Under the pieces are notes generated by a model, which worked only from the letters and a program-made list of their open reading frames with translations, made no database searches and had not been told where the DNA came from. Shown here one piece after another: positions 45,236 through 55,400 of a DNA stretch of 64,000 nt (position 1 is its first letter; each line of letters opens with the position of its first letter). The DNA is from Pohlia nutans. Taxonomy: Eukaryota > Streptophyta > Bryopsida > Bryales > Mniaceae. Both the position numbers and the translations under genes were made by a program. The DNA is taken from positions 16,631,975-16,695,974 of the forward strand of contig CM040107.1 in the NCBI GenBank assembly GCA_022496805.1. Reading direction: 5' to 3'.

Positions 45236-46400
45236 CAAAGTAGATCACCTCAACATTGTCTTAGTGTTACAAAATTTGCTATTTGGGGAAAGTAATGATG
45301 ATTCCTCCATCATTTCTCTTGCTTTTTTGAAGTTTAGGATAGATAGCCCAACTTTAACCAATCGTACTAAATTTTGAACTCTAAAATTGAAAATTATAAT
45401 TTATACAAATTTGTGTAGGTTAATGCTTTTAAATTCATTAAAAAATGATCTAAAGATTATTTTGGAAGTTTGACCGTATGGATAATTTGTAAAGATGATA
45501 CTCTACATTTTGTCTATTGAACCAACCTTCATCAAACATATGGAAGGCACATATTATAACACATCTATGTTTTGTCCAATACCCCTCGGGCTTTTAGGGG
45601 TTAAAGCTATTGAGGGTGAATCTTGACACACTTCGGCTGCTGACTAACTTTTAGCTCCATCTGAAACAATCACACGGACACCCCAATAAATAAACCCACT
45701 TGAATGGGACAACAGTCAGTCATCTATGAACCTTTTTCTTTCTTTCTTCTCTGAATCTCCCTGTGCTAGAAACTTGGAATCTTCTTTTTGTTTCTACAAA
45801 GTAATCCGGTTTTTTGAAACATTCAATCAATTGAACTCATTAACCCCTAAGTGACCAATCAACCATATTTTGGTCGCACCCAAATAGCAGTGACTGCCCA
45901 TGGTTAGGAAATGATATTTTCAAATTTTAATATCTTGTCGAACTTGGGGGGGGGGGGGGAGAGATCATGTTCTAGTGTTGTTTGATACATTTCATTTGCA
46001 ATATTGAGGTTTAGTAAGGAATTTTTCAACGACATAGACCTCAATATTGTCTTAGTGTTATAAAACTTACTACTTTGGAAAACTAATGATGTTCTCTCCT
46101 TTGAAACTTTTGCTTTTAAAATTTTAGAATAGAATGTTTAGTTTTAATTAATCATACCAAATTCCATATTCTAAATGTAGAATTAGTACGTAATTTTGGT
46201 GAATGTCAAATGGTAAATGAATCTAAATTCATTAAAATGAGTATTTAAAACTCTTTTTGGAAGTTTGACCATATAGATAATTACTAAACATCATGCTTTT
46301 CATTTTCTCTTTTGGACCAAACTTCGTCAAAGTTGCAAAAGTAACATCCTGTAACACATCTAGGTTTTTCCCTTACCCGCTCTGTGATTTAAGGATTAAC
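45236..46400. repeat. Imperfect direct duplication of about 370 bp
   Basis: 45236-45605 and 46025-46400 align through blocks such as ATTGTCTTAGTGTTA, GGAAGTTTGACC, GATAATT and TAACACATCTA, with many substitutions. The duplication is old compared with the host CACTA insertion. No coding sense. Confidence 0.6.
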
Positions 46401-46452
46401 TTAATCACTTAATCATTTACAATTTTTTTTTTTAAAAAACGCAAACTTTATA

Positions 46453-46773
46453 GGCCATTTTCTCATAGTAAAACAACTTTTTTCAAAAATCTTTGAACCA
46501 AGAAAAGTTGCGAAATGAAGTTAAGTTTCATCTCCAAAAATCCATTTGTGATTTTGAGCCTCCATTCAAAAGTTTTAGACAAACTTCAGAGTGGGGTAGC
46601 AAGGAATATTTTCATTGATATTTTCAAACACCCTCTCTGATTTTTGTCTATAACTTTTGACTGGAAGCTTCAAATCACAAACGGATTTTTGGAGATGAAA
46701 CTTAACTTGATTTCCCAACTTTTCTTAGTCCGAAGGTTTTTGAAAAAAGTTAATTTACTATGTCAAAATGGCC
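46453..46773. repeat. Long imperfect inverted repeat, arms about 130 bp
   Basis: The left arm from GGCCATTTT (46453) pairs with the right arm ending AAAATGGCC (46773). Matching inner blocks include TTTTTTCAAAAA with TTTTTGAAAAAA, and AGTTAAGTTTCATCTCCAAA with its reverse complement at about 46690-46710. About 50 bases separate the arms. It looks like a foldback element or MITE nested in the CACTA element, and its transcript would form a long hairpin. Confidence 0.65.
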
Positions 46774-46855
46774 GCCAAAGTCTGCTGAATTCCAAAACAT
46801 CGAATTGTAAGTGTTTATGTAAGAAAAAAATAGTTCTATATTCATCAAATTCTAA

Positions 46856-46935
46856 GTGCGATGGATTGGTTAGAGTGATGAGTGTTAAATGTAAGGTCAC
46901 GAGTTCAAACCCGATTATCAACGGAGTTATTGAAA
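46856..46935 (+). repeat. tRNA-derived SINE fragment
   Basis: An A-box-like GGATTGGTTAGAGTGATG is followed about 35 bases later by a B-box-like GGTCACGAGTTCAAACCC, the spacing of a Pol III tRNA promoter, without a foldable tRNA. Three GC hairpins follow. Confidence 0.45.
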
Positions 46936-46936
46936 T

Positions 46937-47034
46937 TGGGCTGCCCTAAAAATCCGGGCAGCTAAAAACATTTTACTGCCCGAAAATTCCGGGCAGTAAA
47001 AAAAACATTTTCTTGCCCGAAAATTCCGGGCAGT
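46937..47034. repeat. Three tandem TGCCCG...CGGGCA hairpins
   Basis: CTGCCCTAAAAATCCGGGCAG (with mismatches) and two copies of TGCCCGAAAATTCCGGGCA recur every 37-38 bases, separated by A-rich linkers. Confidence 0.6.
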
Positions 47035-47210
47035 AAAAAATGTTTTTTTTTTTTTTTTAAATTAAATTTTTTTTTCCTTATTTTCAGGTGACCAGATCAA
47101 CAGAAAACTTCAACAGATTTCTGTTGAATAATGACCCGCTCAACGCGACCGATTCAACAGAAACCCTCAACACTTTTCTGTTGATTTGGACGGTGAATTT
47201 TCTAGTAGTG

Positions 47211-47737
47211 TTTCTTCATTGAAGAACAGGTGTTGGCCTTTAACTCGAGTACCTGTGACACGAAAATTCCTAAACACAGGCCAATTACGCGAGGAATTTG
47301 CGCGTGATCCGCATTTCATTGGCCGCTTGTCCGACAGACCAAGGGAGTCGTTCCGTGTTGGTCGGGATGTTTTCGCCGGGTATTTTTTAGCCGTACGCCC
47401 TGCCGATGGAGATATTCGACCTTTCTGGATTGCTAGGGCTTTGTCCGATTTTGATGTCGATCACAATCATCCAGGGTGTATTCAAATCCACTATTTTAAA
47501 CCTACAAACGCGAACAATGTCGTACAAGAGACCTATGTCGGTTGGGATACGAAGAACACTTTCAAATGGAAAGTTGATGATAGCCACATCCCGGAATGGC
47601 TTCATGGTGGAGCTATTTTTTCGTCATGGAAATCCAGTGCAAAACCTGGCTCTCATCGTCCGGTTATCTCAATATCAGACCGGCAGATCGTCATCATTAA
47701 AGAGAGCATTGAGCGATTTAATAGGGAAGACGAGTAG
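47211..47737 (+). pseudogene. DUF7869-type copy 1, C-terminal coding part right of the small CACTA element
   Basis: The frame resumes with SSLKNRCWPLTRV and runs to TAG 47735. It contains the conserved C-terminal domain shared with copy 2: SFRVGRDVFAGYFLAVRPAD, PFWIARALSDF, IQIHYFKP, VGWDTKNTFKWKVDDSHIP. The Trp/Asp-rich, beta-strand-like pattern recalls small chromatin- or nucleic-acid-binding barrels, but I cannot assign it. No stop or shift occurs in this part. Confidence 0.75.
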
Positions 47738-47773
47738 AATGACGATTACTAGTTTACCTTATCTGGTTTTGCA

Positions 47774-47823
47774 ATTTAGCTCTAGTCGAGCTAAATGAGC
47801 AATTTAGCTCTGGTCGAGCTGAA
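47774..47823. repeat. Two TTAGCTC...GAGCTAA palindromes at the 3' side of DUF7869-type copy 1
   Basis: TTAGCTCTAGTCGAGCTAA and TTAGCTCTGGTCGAGCTGA lie 29 bases apart, 36 bases after the stop codon. They match the 5' array at 25432-26325, so the same site flanks the gene on both sides, as in a transposon. Confidence 0.8.
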
Positions 47824-47954
47824 TAAGCAAATCTCCGAAATCATCGATATTCACTTGGTTACACCCTTCTCAGCCCATGATATTCTCGATATCCTCTCAG
47901 AATTGCATGTAGAAGCCCTCTTTTCCATTTATTAGTAGCGGCTGATTTTAGCAA

Positions 47955-50336
47955 TTACTTGGCCTTGAGCACTCTAGGGTCGCCCGTGCTTCTGGCTCGT
48001 CGTTGTGCATTTCTTAACTTAAGTTCGCTCTTGCTTGGACCGGATCCTCCAACGTCTCCTTTTAAGAATTGGTAGTATGCCACTACCTGCATGAACGCGC
48101 GAATGTAGTCGTCGACAGTGGCAACGTAGAGGTCATTACCTCTATTGCCAGACGCTTGAAGCCACTTGTTGTGCACAATCTCGGCAAGGTCGCAAGACGG
48201 CATGTCGGCTAACGCCTCTTCGTCAAGGTTCTGTAGAAGTCCATCACAAGAAATGTCACTTAGAGACGATTAAAAAGCAGTGCTTTAGAAAGAGATTGCA
48301 AGAGCAATGCATGCTCACCAATTGCATGAAGCCACCCCATTGTCGATATCGGAAGTGCCAGAAGGCTAGCCAAAGATCCAAGTGTCTCAACGCTGTCTCT
48401 GATGCAGCTCCAGAAGACAGCCACCAAGCCCTGATTGCTAGGTATCTCGTATCCGCTTCAGCCATGGTCGCGGAATCTCTATACTGCATGCAAAGGCGCT
48501 TGTGCTGTTCTCGAAGTCCTTCGACGATGTACTGCTTGTTATGCTTTTCAAAGGACTGTGACCAATGAAAGAAGCACGTCCTCTCTCGGTCCACAATTGG
48601 ATCTTTGGGATTCCCATTTCCGTAGATGATCCTGAGTGCATTCCAATTGGCTTGTGCACTGTCCGCCATGAAGCCCATGAATTGTGGATTGGAAACGTCA
48701 TGTCTCTCCATGACGGCATTCAGGTTCTTCCAGAAGACAATCTGAGCATCTGTGTCTTCCGATTGCATGTCACAGCATGCAATGGTCATGACACGACAGT
48801 ACGTAGAGTCGTAAACATGGCAACCCATTGTAGTCCAATGTTTGACACGTTTGACATGGTCAAACATGATCCAACAACTCTCAAGATCTCCTCCCGTCTG
48901 CATCCTCTTGACCAAATCCACACCACTACCCGGGCCCATCTCGGACATTTGAAAATGAAGACCTTGTCAGAGTCCTCACCTTGTCCAGGGAACATGTTTT
49001 TTTGGACGAATGCCCAATTACTAAGTCCTCTAAGTTTGGTGATACTGTCCATGACACCATACCTCCTGAGGTATCTGAATGTGACAACTTTGTTTCTAAT
49101 GCTGGGAGAGCCCATGTCCTTGAACCTGTCAAGAACCGGCACGAGATCTTCCAAACTAAGAGTTTTGGGTGGTTCGTCTTCACTGCGTAGAAGATACTCA
49201 CCTAAGAGTTCTTTGCTGGCCTCAAGAACGACTGCACTCTTCGTAGCAGATGGTGTTCTCTCGATTTGCTCCCCGATGACAGTGTTGATCTTGGACTTGG
49301 TATCTCGGTAGTCTCCAACCTTCACCGGGTGCTTGTGATGTCCAAGATGAATGCAAGCCCTTGTGACGTTCGGCCCACCTTGCACGTAGAATATTTTAGC
49401 GCTACAATTGTTCACGCAAGTGGGAGGCTCTTTGCAGACCTTGCAGACCAAAGTGGAGTCCTTTGGAGGTGACCCTTCCACGATGAATGGCCTCCACGTA
49501 CAGCCTTCAAACTCTGTATCATTTAATGGAGAGGTGCGGTTGGCACGCTTCAAATACTCGCGCTCCTTATTGCGACACTGCAAGTGGCCTACACAGACCA
49601 AGAATCGGAACGACAAACCCAAAGGATTGGAAATATTAGTTGTCATAGTTCTAGTCCAGACATGGCCATCGTACCTCTTATCCATACCATGCAAAGTTCT
49701 TGCGTTTGTGTGAGATGCGTAATGCGTGATGGCAGGAAACTCGTACACTACATCACCGTCGAATTTGGGAGGAAGATAGTCAACCTTGATTGTGGTGATC
49801 GTGGCGTAATCAAGTTTCTTCAGCACGTTCTTCTTCCCAAGAAGAGTAGCTAATTTCTTAAACTTGGATAAGATACTTGCAGCGGTGAGTGCCTTGGCTG
49901 ACAACAAAGGACATGAACTCTCGTTGATGTTGATCGATTCAAAACTAGGACTGGCCGATTCAAAGCTATGAGCGGCATAAGACTTTGAGGACGGAGAGTC
50001 AAGAGTGTGAAGGGGAGGACGTTCAATGACCGTGTCTGCATCAGACGAATCGCTAGAGATGGCAATGTACAAAGTTGATTCCGACTCTAGTTTAACGGAA
50101 GTGGATGATCTAAAAAGGGGAGTGCAATCCACATCTGGATCATGCTCAACCTTGACATTCCTAAGAAGAGGAGTGTGGATTGTGCATCTAGCTGACGGTT
50201 GTGGTATACCATAGCCCTTTGTTTTTGGCAGACCATAGACATCATACTTTCCAGGTCCAAGCATCCATCGACAACTTCGATCCGGGCTCTCGTGTGGCTG
50301 CTGAATAATAGTGTGAGATGGGGACGACTGGCTAGA
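47955..50336 (-). pseudogene. MULE-like transposase copy 3, catalytic part, truncated and frameshifted
   Basis: Read leftwards from 50336: SSQSSPSHTIIQQPHES, RWMLGPGKYDVYGL, LDYATITTIKVDYLPPKF, MDKRYDGHVWTRTMTTNIS, Cys motifs (VCKVCKEPPTCVNNC, IHLGHHKHPVKVGDYR). A one-base deletion near 48950 shifts the frame. The core then follows (YDSTYCRVMTIACCDM, FMADSAQANWNAL, RERTCFFHWSQS), an intron (donor near 48313 GTGAGC, acceptor before about 48233) and NKWLQASGNRG. It stops at RVLKAK (47955), just where copy 1 seems to have another intron; the SWIM exon is missing. Unlike copy 2 it keeps the ADSAQAN Asp. A copia element is inserted in its N-terminal part, and about 50 bases of the frame resume beyond it (55999 onward). 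Confidence 0.8.
50332..50336. other. Target-site duplication of the copia element (left)
   Basis: CTAGA, repeated exactly at 55994-55998, gives the 5-bp duplication usual for Ty1/copia integrases. Confidence 0.9.
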
Positions 50337-50654
50337 TGTTGAAGTAGGATGATTGCGTGGGCTGAAGTTGCTCATAGCCATGTGCATTAGCTAGAGTAGA
50401 TGATGCGAATGAGCTAGACTTGCAACTAGAGAAGTGGTACTAGTTAGAAGTAATGAGAATTAGGTCTCCCAAGTGATATGGGCTGATCCTAGTGTACTAG
50501 GAGTGGAGTATGGGCTGATGTCCCATATGGTTTGCCAAGGGGACTCCCTTGGGTGTGCTACTTAAGAGGGGCAGCCCATGAGTAAAGATCATCTCTTTCC
50601 TATGCATTCCAAGTGTTTGTGTGAGGCTTTGGCATTCTAATCTAACCTTCAATA
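50337..50654 (+). repeat. 5' LTR of the copia element
   Basis: Starts TGTTGAAGTAGG and ends AACCTTCAATA. It differs from the 3' LTR at GCCATGTGCA (versus GCGCA) and GAATTAGGTC (versus GGGTC). Confidence 0.95.
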
Positions 50655-50668
50655 GGTTATGGGCCCAC
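50655..50668 (+). other. Primer-binding site, half-tRNA type (initiator tRNA-Met anticodon arm)
   Basis: GGTTATGGGCCCAC directly follows the LTR and is the reverse complement of the plant initiator tRNA-Met anticodon arm (GGGCCCATAACC) as I remember it. Priming from an internal tRNA fragment is known for Drosophila copia and yeast Ty5. Confidence 0.75.
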
Positions 50669-51617
50669 TCATGTGTTTTGCGTGAGTCAAAGATTAGATT
50701 GCTCATTGTGTGGAGGTCGTGCGTTGGAGCGCTGATTTTGGAGTATTGGAGCGCTGATTTGGAACTTTGGAGGGCTGAATTCAAGCTTTGGTGGGCTGAT
50801 TTCGACATTGAGAGGTATTACAATCTTCCTACCTTTGATCTACGTGTTGGAGGGCTGAATTCGCACTTTGGAGCTATCATTTGTTGATTTGGAGCTTTTG
50901 GAGCACTTTGGAGCACCTTTGGAGTTTATACACGTCTACAAGGGCTGAATTGGAGCTTTGGAGCTTATTGGTGCTTGTTGGAGTATATTGGAGCTGATTG
51001 GAGCTTATTGGAGCTTATTGGAGCTTATTGGCTCAATTTGTGCTCAATTTGTGCACTTGTGTTGTTGCAAGGCACTTTTATGCTTTGAGGCTCTTGGGGT
51101 GAGTCTACAATCTGATTTTGGTATTGCAATTCTTGCACAAGGGTTTGGAATGTGAGTTATGCCCTTGGAGTGCTCAAAATTAGAGTTTGGGTTAGTGAAT
51201 GCACAACGGGGCTGATTTGATGAATTTCAATGCAATTAGGACTTGAAGGGGCTGAATTTGCATTGATTTAGAGTCCTTGGAAGGCACAAGGGTGTCCATA
51301 GGGTGCATTACGTGTTGTGAAGCACAAGGGTGCTGATTTGAGTGGATTTGAGCCAACGAGTGCGCAATTCTCCTAGTTAGGGTGTTGTGGTATGATCTTG
51401 TGCAAATTCACTAAGAACCATCACGATTGAGTGTTGTGAGGTTGATGTGTAGCACAAAGGTGCTGATTTAGAGTTTGGAATTAGTTTGGAGGCATTAGAA
51501 GCACGTACGTGTGCAATTTGCCTCACAAATCACAAAATTGTCAAAAAATCATAAAAACAATTTTTCTTAGCTTTCTAGGGGCTGAATTTTGTGAGCGTAC
51601 GTCCTTCAATCAAGGAT
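50669..51617 (+). other. Copia 5' leader, rich in GGAGCTT / GGGCTGA repeats
   Basis: No gene. GAGCTTATTGGAGCTTATTGG and GGGCTGAATT units recur many times, about 950 bases of repetitive leader between primer site and gag. It may contain packaging signals; nothing specific can be shown. Confidence 0.5.
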
Positions 51618-52418
51618 ATGGCTACATTTGAGGGTGAAGGTGCTAAGGTTGTAGACAAGTTCGATGGCGTCAACTTCCACTTGTGGAAATTCAAGATGGA
51701 AATGGTCATGGCCGAAAAAGAATTGTGGGAGATAGTTGAGGGTAGTGAGGAACCGCCTTCGTCCGACGCCGAGGCTAGGGTACGAACTGCGTACACTCGG
51801 CGAGAGAAAAAGGCCTTTGCGATTTTGGCTCTTAATCTTTCTGATTCCCAGCTTTCTCATATTCGGTCGTGCAAGACTCCCGCCGAGGCATGGGCCAAGC
51901 TTTGCAATATTCATGAGGCAAAGAGCTTGGTCAATATCTTGTTTTTGAGGCGCAAGTTTTTCACCATCAAGATGGAAGAAAACGACGACATGTTGGCGCA
52001 CATCAACAAAGTCAAGGCTCTTGCGGATCAGCTCAACGGCGCAGACGTCAACATTACCGACGGTGATATCGTTATGACGCTCCTCGAGAGTTTGCCGCCG
52101 TCGTACGAGTATCTTATCGTTGCTATGGAGAGTAGGCCCATTAGCGAGCTCACTCTTGATTATGTGACATCACGGTTGTTGCATGAACTCTCGCGGCTCA
52201 AAGAGAACGAGACTCGTGGCGATAGCGCGGCGCTTATGGCGAAGCAATCCAAGAGCGGTGCCAGTGGGAGCTCTACATACAAGGTATGCTACTATTGCGG
52301 TAAGAAGGGCCACTTGGCAAAATTTTGCTACAAACGCAAGAGAGAGGAAAGTGCCAACAATACAAAGGTCAACGATGCAGGTGATGAGTACGCATTTATG
52401 ACTAGCGTCTCTTCTTGA
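51618..52418 (+). CDS. Copia gag polyprotein part
   Basis: The first ATG is at 51618 (MATFEGEGAKVVDKFDGVNF). It has the plant copia gag pattern FHLWKFKMEMVM, SQLSHIRSCKTPAEAWAKL and MLAHINKVKALADQL (UBN2-type domain), then a CCHC zinc knuckle CYYCGKKGHLAKFC near the C-terminus. Gag builds the cytoplasmic particle and its knuckle binds RNA. It ends at TGA (52416-52418), and the pol frame continues in the same phase. Length about 266 aa. Confidence 0.9.
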   Translation: MATFEGEGAKVVDKFDGVNFHLWKFKMEMVMAEKELWEIVEGSEEPPSSDAEARVRTAYTRREKKAFAILALNLSDSQLSHIRSCKTPAEAWAKLCNIHEAKSLVNILFLRRKFFTIKMEENDDMLAHINKVKALADQLNGADVNITDGDIVMTLLESLPPSYEYLIVAMESRPISELTLDYVTSRLLHELSRLKENETRGDSAALMAKQSKSGASGSSTYKVCYYCGKKGHLAKFCYKRKREESANNTKVNDAGDEYAFMTSVSS

Positions 52419-52442
52419 AGTGATGACGGGGACGAGTATGCA

Positions 52443-55400
52443 ATGATGGCAAGTGACGTGTCATGCAATGGTAGTGTGATCGATTGGATTGTTGATTCGG
52501 GAGCCTCGAGTCACATGGCGCCCATTAGGAGTTGTTTCCAATCATATCACGTCATATCTCCAAAGAATGTCATTTTGGGTGATGATACGGTTCTTCAAGC
52601 CGTGGGTAAAGGATCCATCGTCGTAGACACCGAGGTGAAGGGTCGTGTGAAGACAATTACCATCCATGATGTCCTCCACGTTCCCAAGTTGAAGGCAAAT
52701 CTTTTATCGGTGCGACATTTGGTGATGAAGCATTTGCGAGTGGAATTTAGCGACCAAGGGTGTTTTGTGTTGTCTCCAAGTCGTGAGGAGGTGGCCATTA
52801 TACACGAAGTCAACGGCTTGTACCAAATCAAGTTTTCCAAGATGCACGCGGCGGAATCCGCAACGTTGGTGCAATCGAGTTCAAACGAAGACAAGTTGGC
52901 GTTGTGGCATCGTCGTCTCGGGCATTTGAATGTCAAGAGTGTGAAAGCACTCCGTGGAATGGTAAGTGGCATGGATCTTGCACAATCACACGTCGCACCT
53001 AGTTCATTCACATGTGAGGGTTGTATTGAAGGCAAGCAACAACGCTCACCGTTTCCAGTTGATGGGGCAACTCGTGCAACCAAGGTTCTTGAGATTGTGC
53101 ATTCCGACGTGTGTGGTCCAATGAAGACCACGTCTATGGGGGGTTGCAAGTATTTTGTGACGTTCATTGATGATTTTTCGAGGAAGATATGGTTGTATCC
53201 GATCAAAGCAAAGAGCGAGTGTTTTGAGAAGTTCAAAGACTTCAAGGCGTTGGTTGAGAAGCAATCCGAGCACAAGATCAAGGTGTTTCGATCGGATAAT
53301 GGCGGCGAGTTCATGTCCAACCAATTTGGAGAGTTATTGAAGAAAGAAGGCATTGCTAGACAAACCACAACGCCATATACACCACAACAAAACGGAGTTG
53401 CAGAGCGTGCAAATCGAACAATTGTGGAAATGGCAAGGAGTATGTTGCATGCACAAAATTTGGGTTTGGACCTTTGGGCGGAAGCGGTGGTGACTGCGGT
53501 GTACACACGCAACCGATGCCCGACGAGTGCGGTTCAAAACATGACACCAGAGCAAGCGTGGAGTGGGAGGCCACCCCGCGTGGAGCACATGCGCACATTT
53601 GGATGCATCGCATTTGCAAAGGTACCCGAGTCTCAAAGAACCAAACTTGAGGCCAAGGCATCAAAATGTGTGTTTCTTGGATATTGTGAAGGTACCAAGG
53701 CGTACAGGCTCATGTCGCTCGAGACCAAGAAGATCATTCGAGCTCGTGATGTGACATTTTGCGAGAATTCCAAGGTTGAAGACAATTTGGACGATGGTCC
53801 AAGTGGGAGAAGTGGCGATAAACCAGCGATTGTGGACCAATCTTCCAAATCTCCCGTTATTGATATTGTTGATGAAGACGAAGATGACGAAGATGGTGGT
53901 GATCAGGAACATATTGAGGAGCGACCTTTGAAGACGAAGAATGGCGAGAAAAAGGCACAAGCAACGGCGGTTGAAGACAATGCATCCTCGAGCGATCGTC
54001 GTTATCCAGAGAGAAATCGTAGACCACTTGGCGAGTGGTGGAAGAATCATATTCTCCCTCAAGGTGAGGAGGAGCATGCAAACGTTGCACTTTTAGATGC
54101 TCCATTGACGATTCGTGAAGCGTTGAGTTGTGATGATGCAAACAAGTGGGAGCAAGCCATGCAAGAGGAGTACAAATCGTTGATGGACAATGGCACTTGG
54201 GAATTGACTCCCCTCCCCAAGAATCGCAACGCTATCGGTTGTAAGTGGGTATTTCGTGCAAAGAGAGATGCAACGGGTGATGTGGTTCGTTATAAGGCAA
54301 GATTGGTGGCAAAGGGCTTTTCACAAATCGAAGGTGTTGATTTTCATGAGACCTTTGCACCGGTGGCGAAATTCACCACTATTCGATGCATTTTGGCCAT
54401 CGGGGCTGCCATGGATTTGGAAATGCATCAAATGGATGTGAAGACGGCGTTCTTGAACGGCGAGTTGGACGAGGACATCTACATGGTACAACCCGAAGGA
54501 TTTGTGCAACGAGGTAATGAGAACCTTGTTTGCAAGTTGAACAAGTCATTGTATGGGTTGAAGCAATCTCCACGCGCATGGTATCAAAAGATTGACACGT
54601 TTCTTGTTCATATCGGGTTCACAAGGAGCATCGCTGATCACAGCTTGTATTTCATGCAAAAGGGGCAACATGTGGTCATCGTGATCATATATGTGGATGA
54701 TTTGATCATCCTTGCAAGTTGTATGAGCTCTTTGAAGGCATTGAAGGCAATGCTTGAGAACGAGTACGAGATGAGTGATCTGGGTGAGTTGCACTTTTGT
54801 TTAGGAGTTGAGTTTGTGCGAGATAGAGCAACACGCACCATAACAATGAATCAAAGCAAGTATGTTATGGATGTGCTCAAACGCTTTGGCATGGAGGATT
54901 GCAAACCGGTTGGCACTCCATTGGATGTGAATTCCAAACTCGTGAAACTCACCGATGAGGAGTATGCATTAGAGGCTCAATCTATGGTGGATGTGCCATA
55001 CAAGCAAGCTGTAGGGTCATTGATGTATGCTATGATTGCAACAAGGCCGGACCTTGCGTATCCAATCAGCGTTGTGAGTCAACACATGGCAAGACCGGGT
55101 TCAAGTCATTGGGTTGCGGTCAAGAGGATCATGCGGTACTTGAAAGTCACAAGTGATGTGAGGTTATGTCTTGGAGGTGACAACATTGTGTTGAGTGGGT
55201 ATTGTGATGCGGATTATGCGGGTGATACCAATGATCGTAGATCCACCACGGGGTACATGTTCAAAGTTGGATCGGGGGCCGTCTCATGGAATAGCAAGCG
55301 CCAACAAACCACGGCCACGTCAACGGTTGAGGCGGAGTACATGGCGACGAGCCACGGTACGAAGGAGGCCATTTGGTTGAGGCAACTAATGGCGGATGTG

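Larger units (their letters stand above)
44452..47210. mobile_element. 2.76-kb non-autonomous CACTA element
   Basis: It starts CACTACTAGAAAA and ends TTTTCTAGTAGTG, with a TTT target duplication (44449-44451 and 47211-47213). Removing it and one TSD joins the DUF7869-type frame exactly. There is no transposase. A second left terminus (CACTACTAGAAAATCATGACC) starts at 44614, so the first 162 bases are an extra 5' end. Subterminal motifs (TCAACAGAAA, TCAACACTTTTCTG) lie at both ends. Contents: a direct duplication (45236-45605 / 46025-46400), a long inverted repeat (46453-46773), a tRNA-derived SINE fragment (46856-46935) and three GC hairpins (46937-47034). Its terminus differs from the 15.5-kb element, so another CACTA family mobilised it. 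Confidence 0.9.

Noticed and set aside
44700..46450. Coding content in the small CACTA element
   Set aside because: No frame resembles a protein; the body consists of duplications and AT-rich filler.
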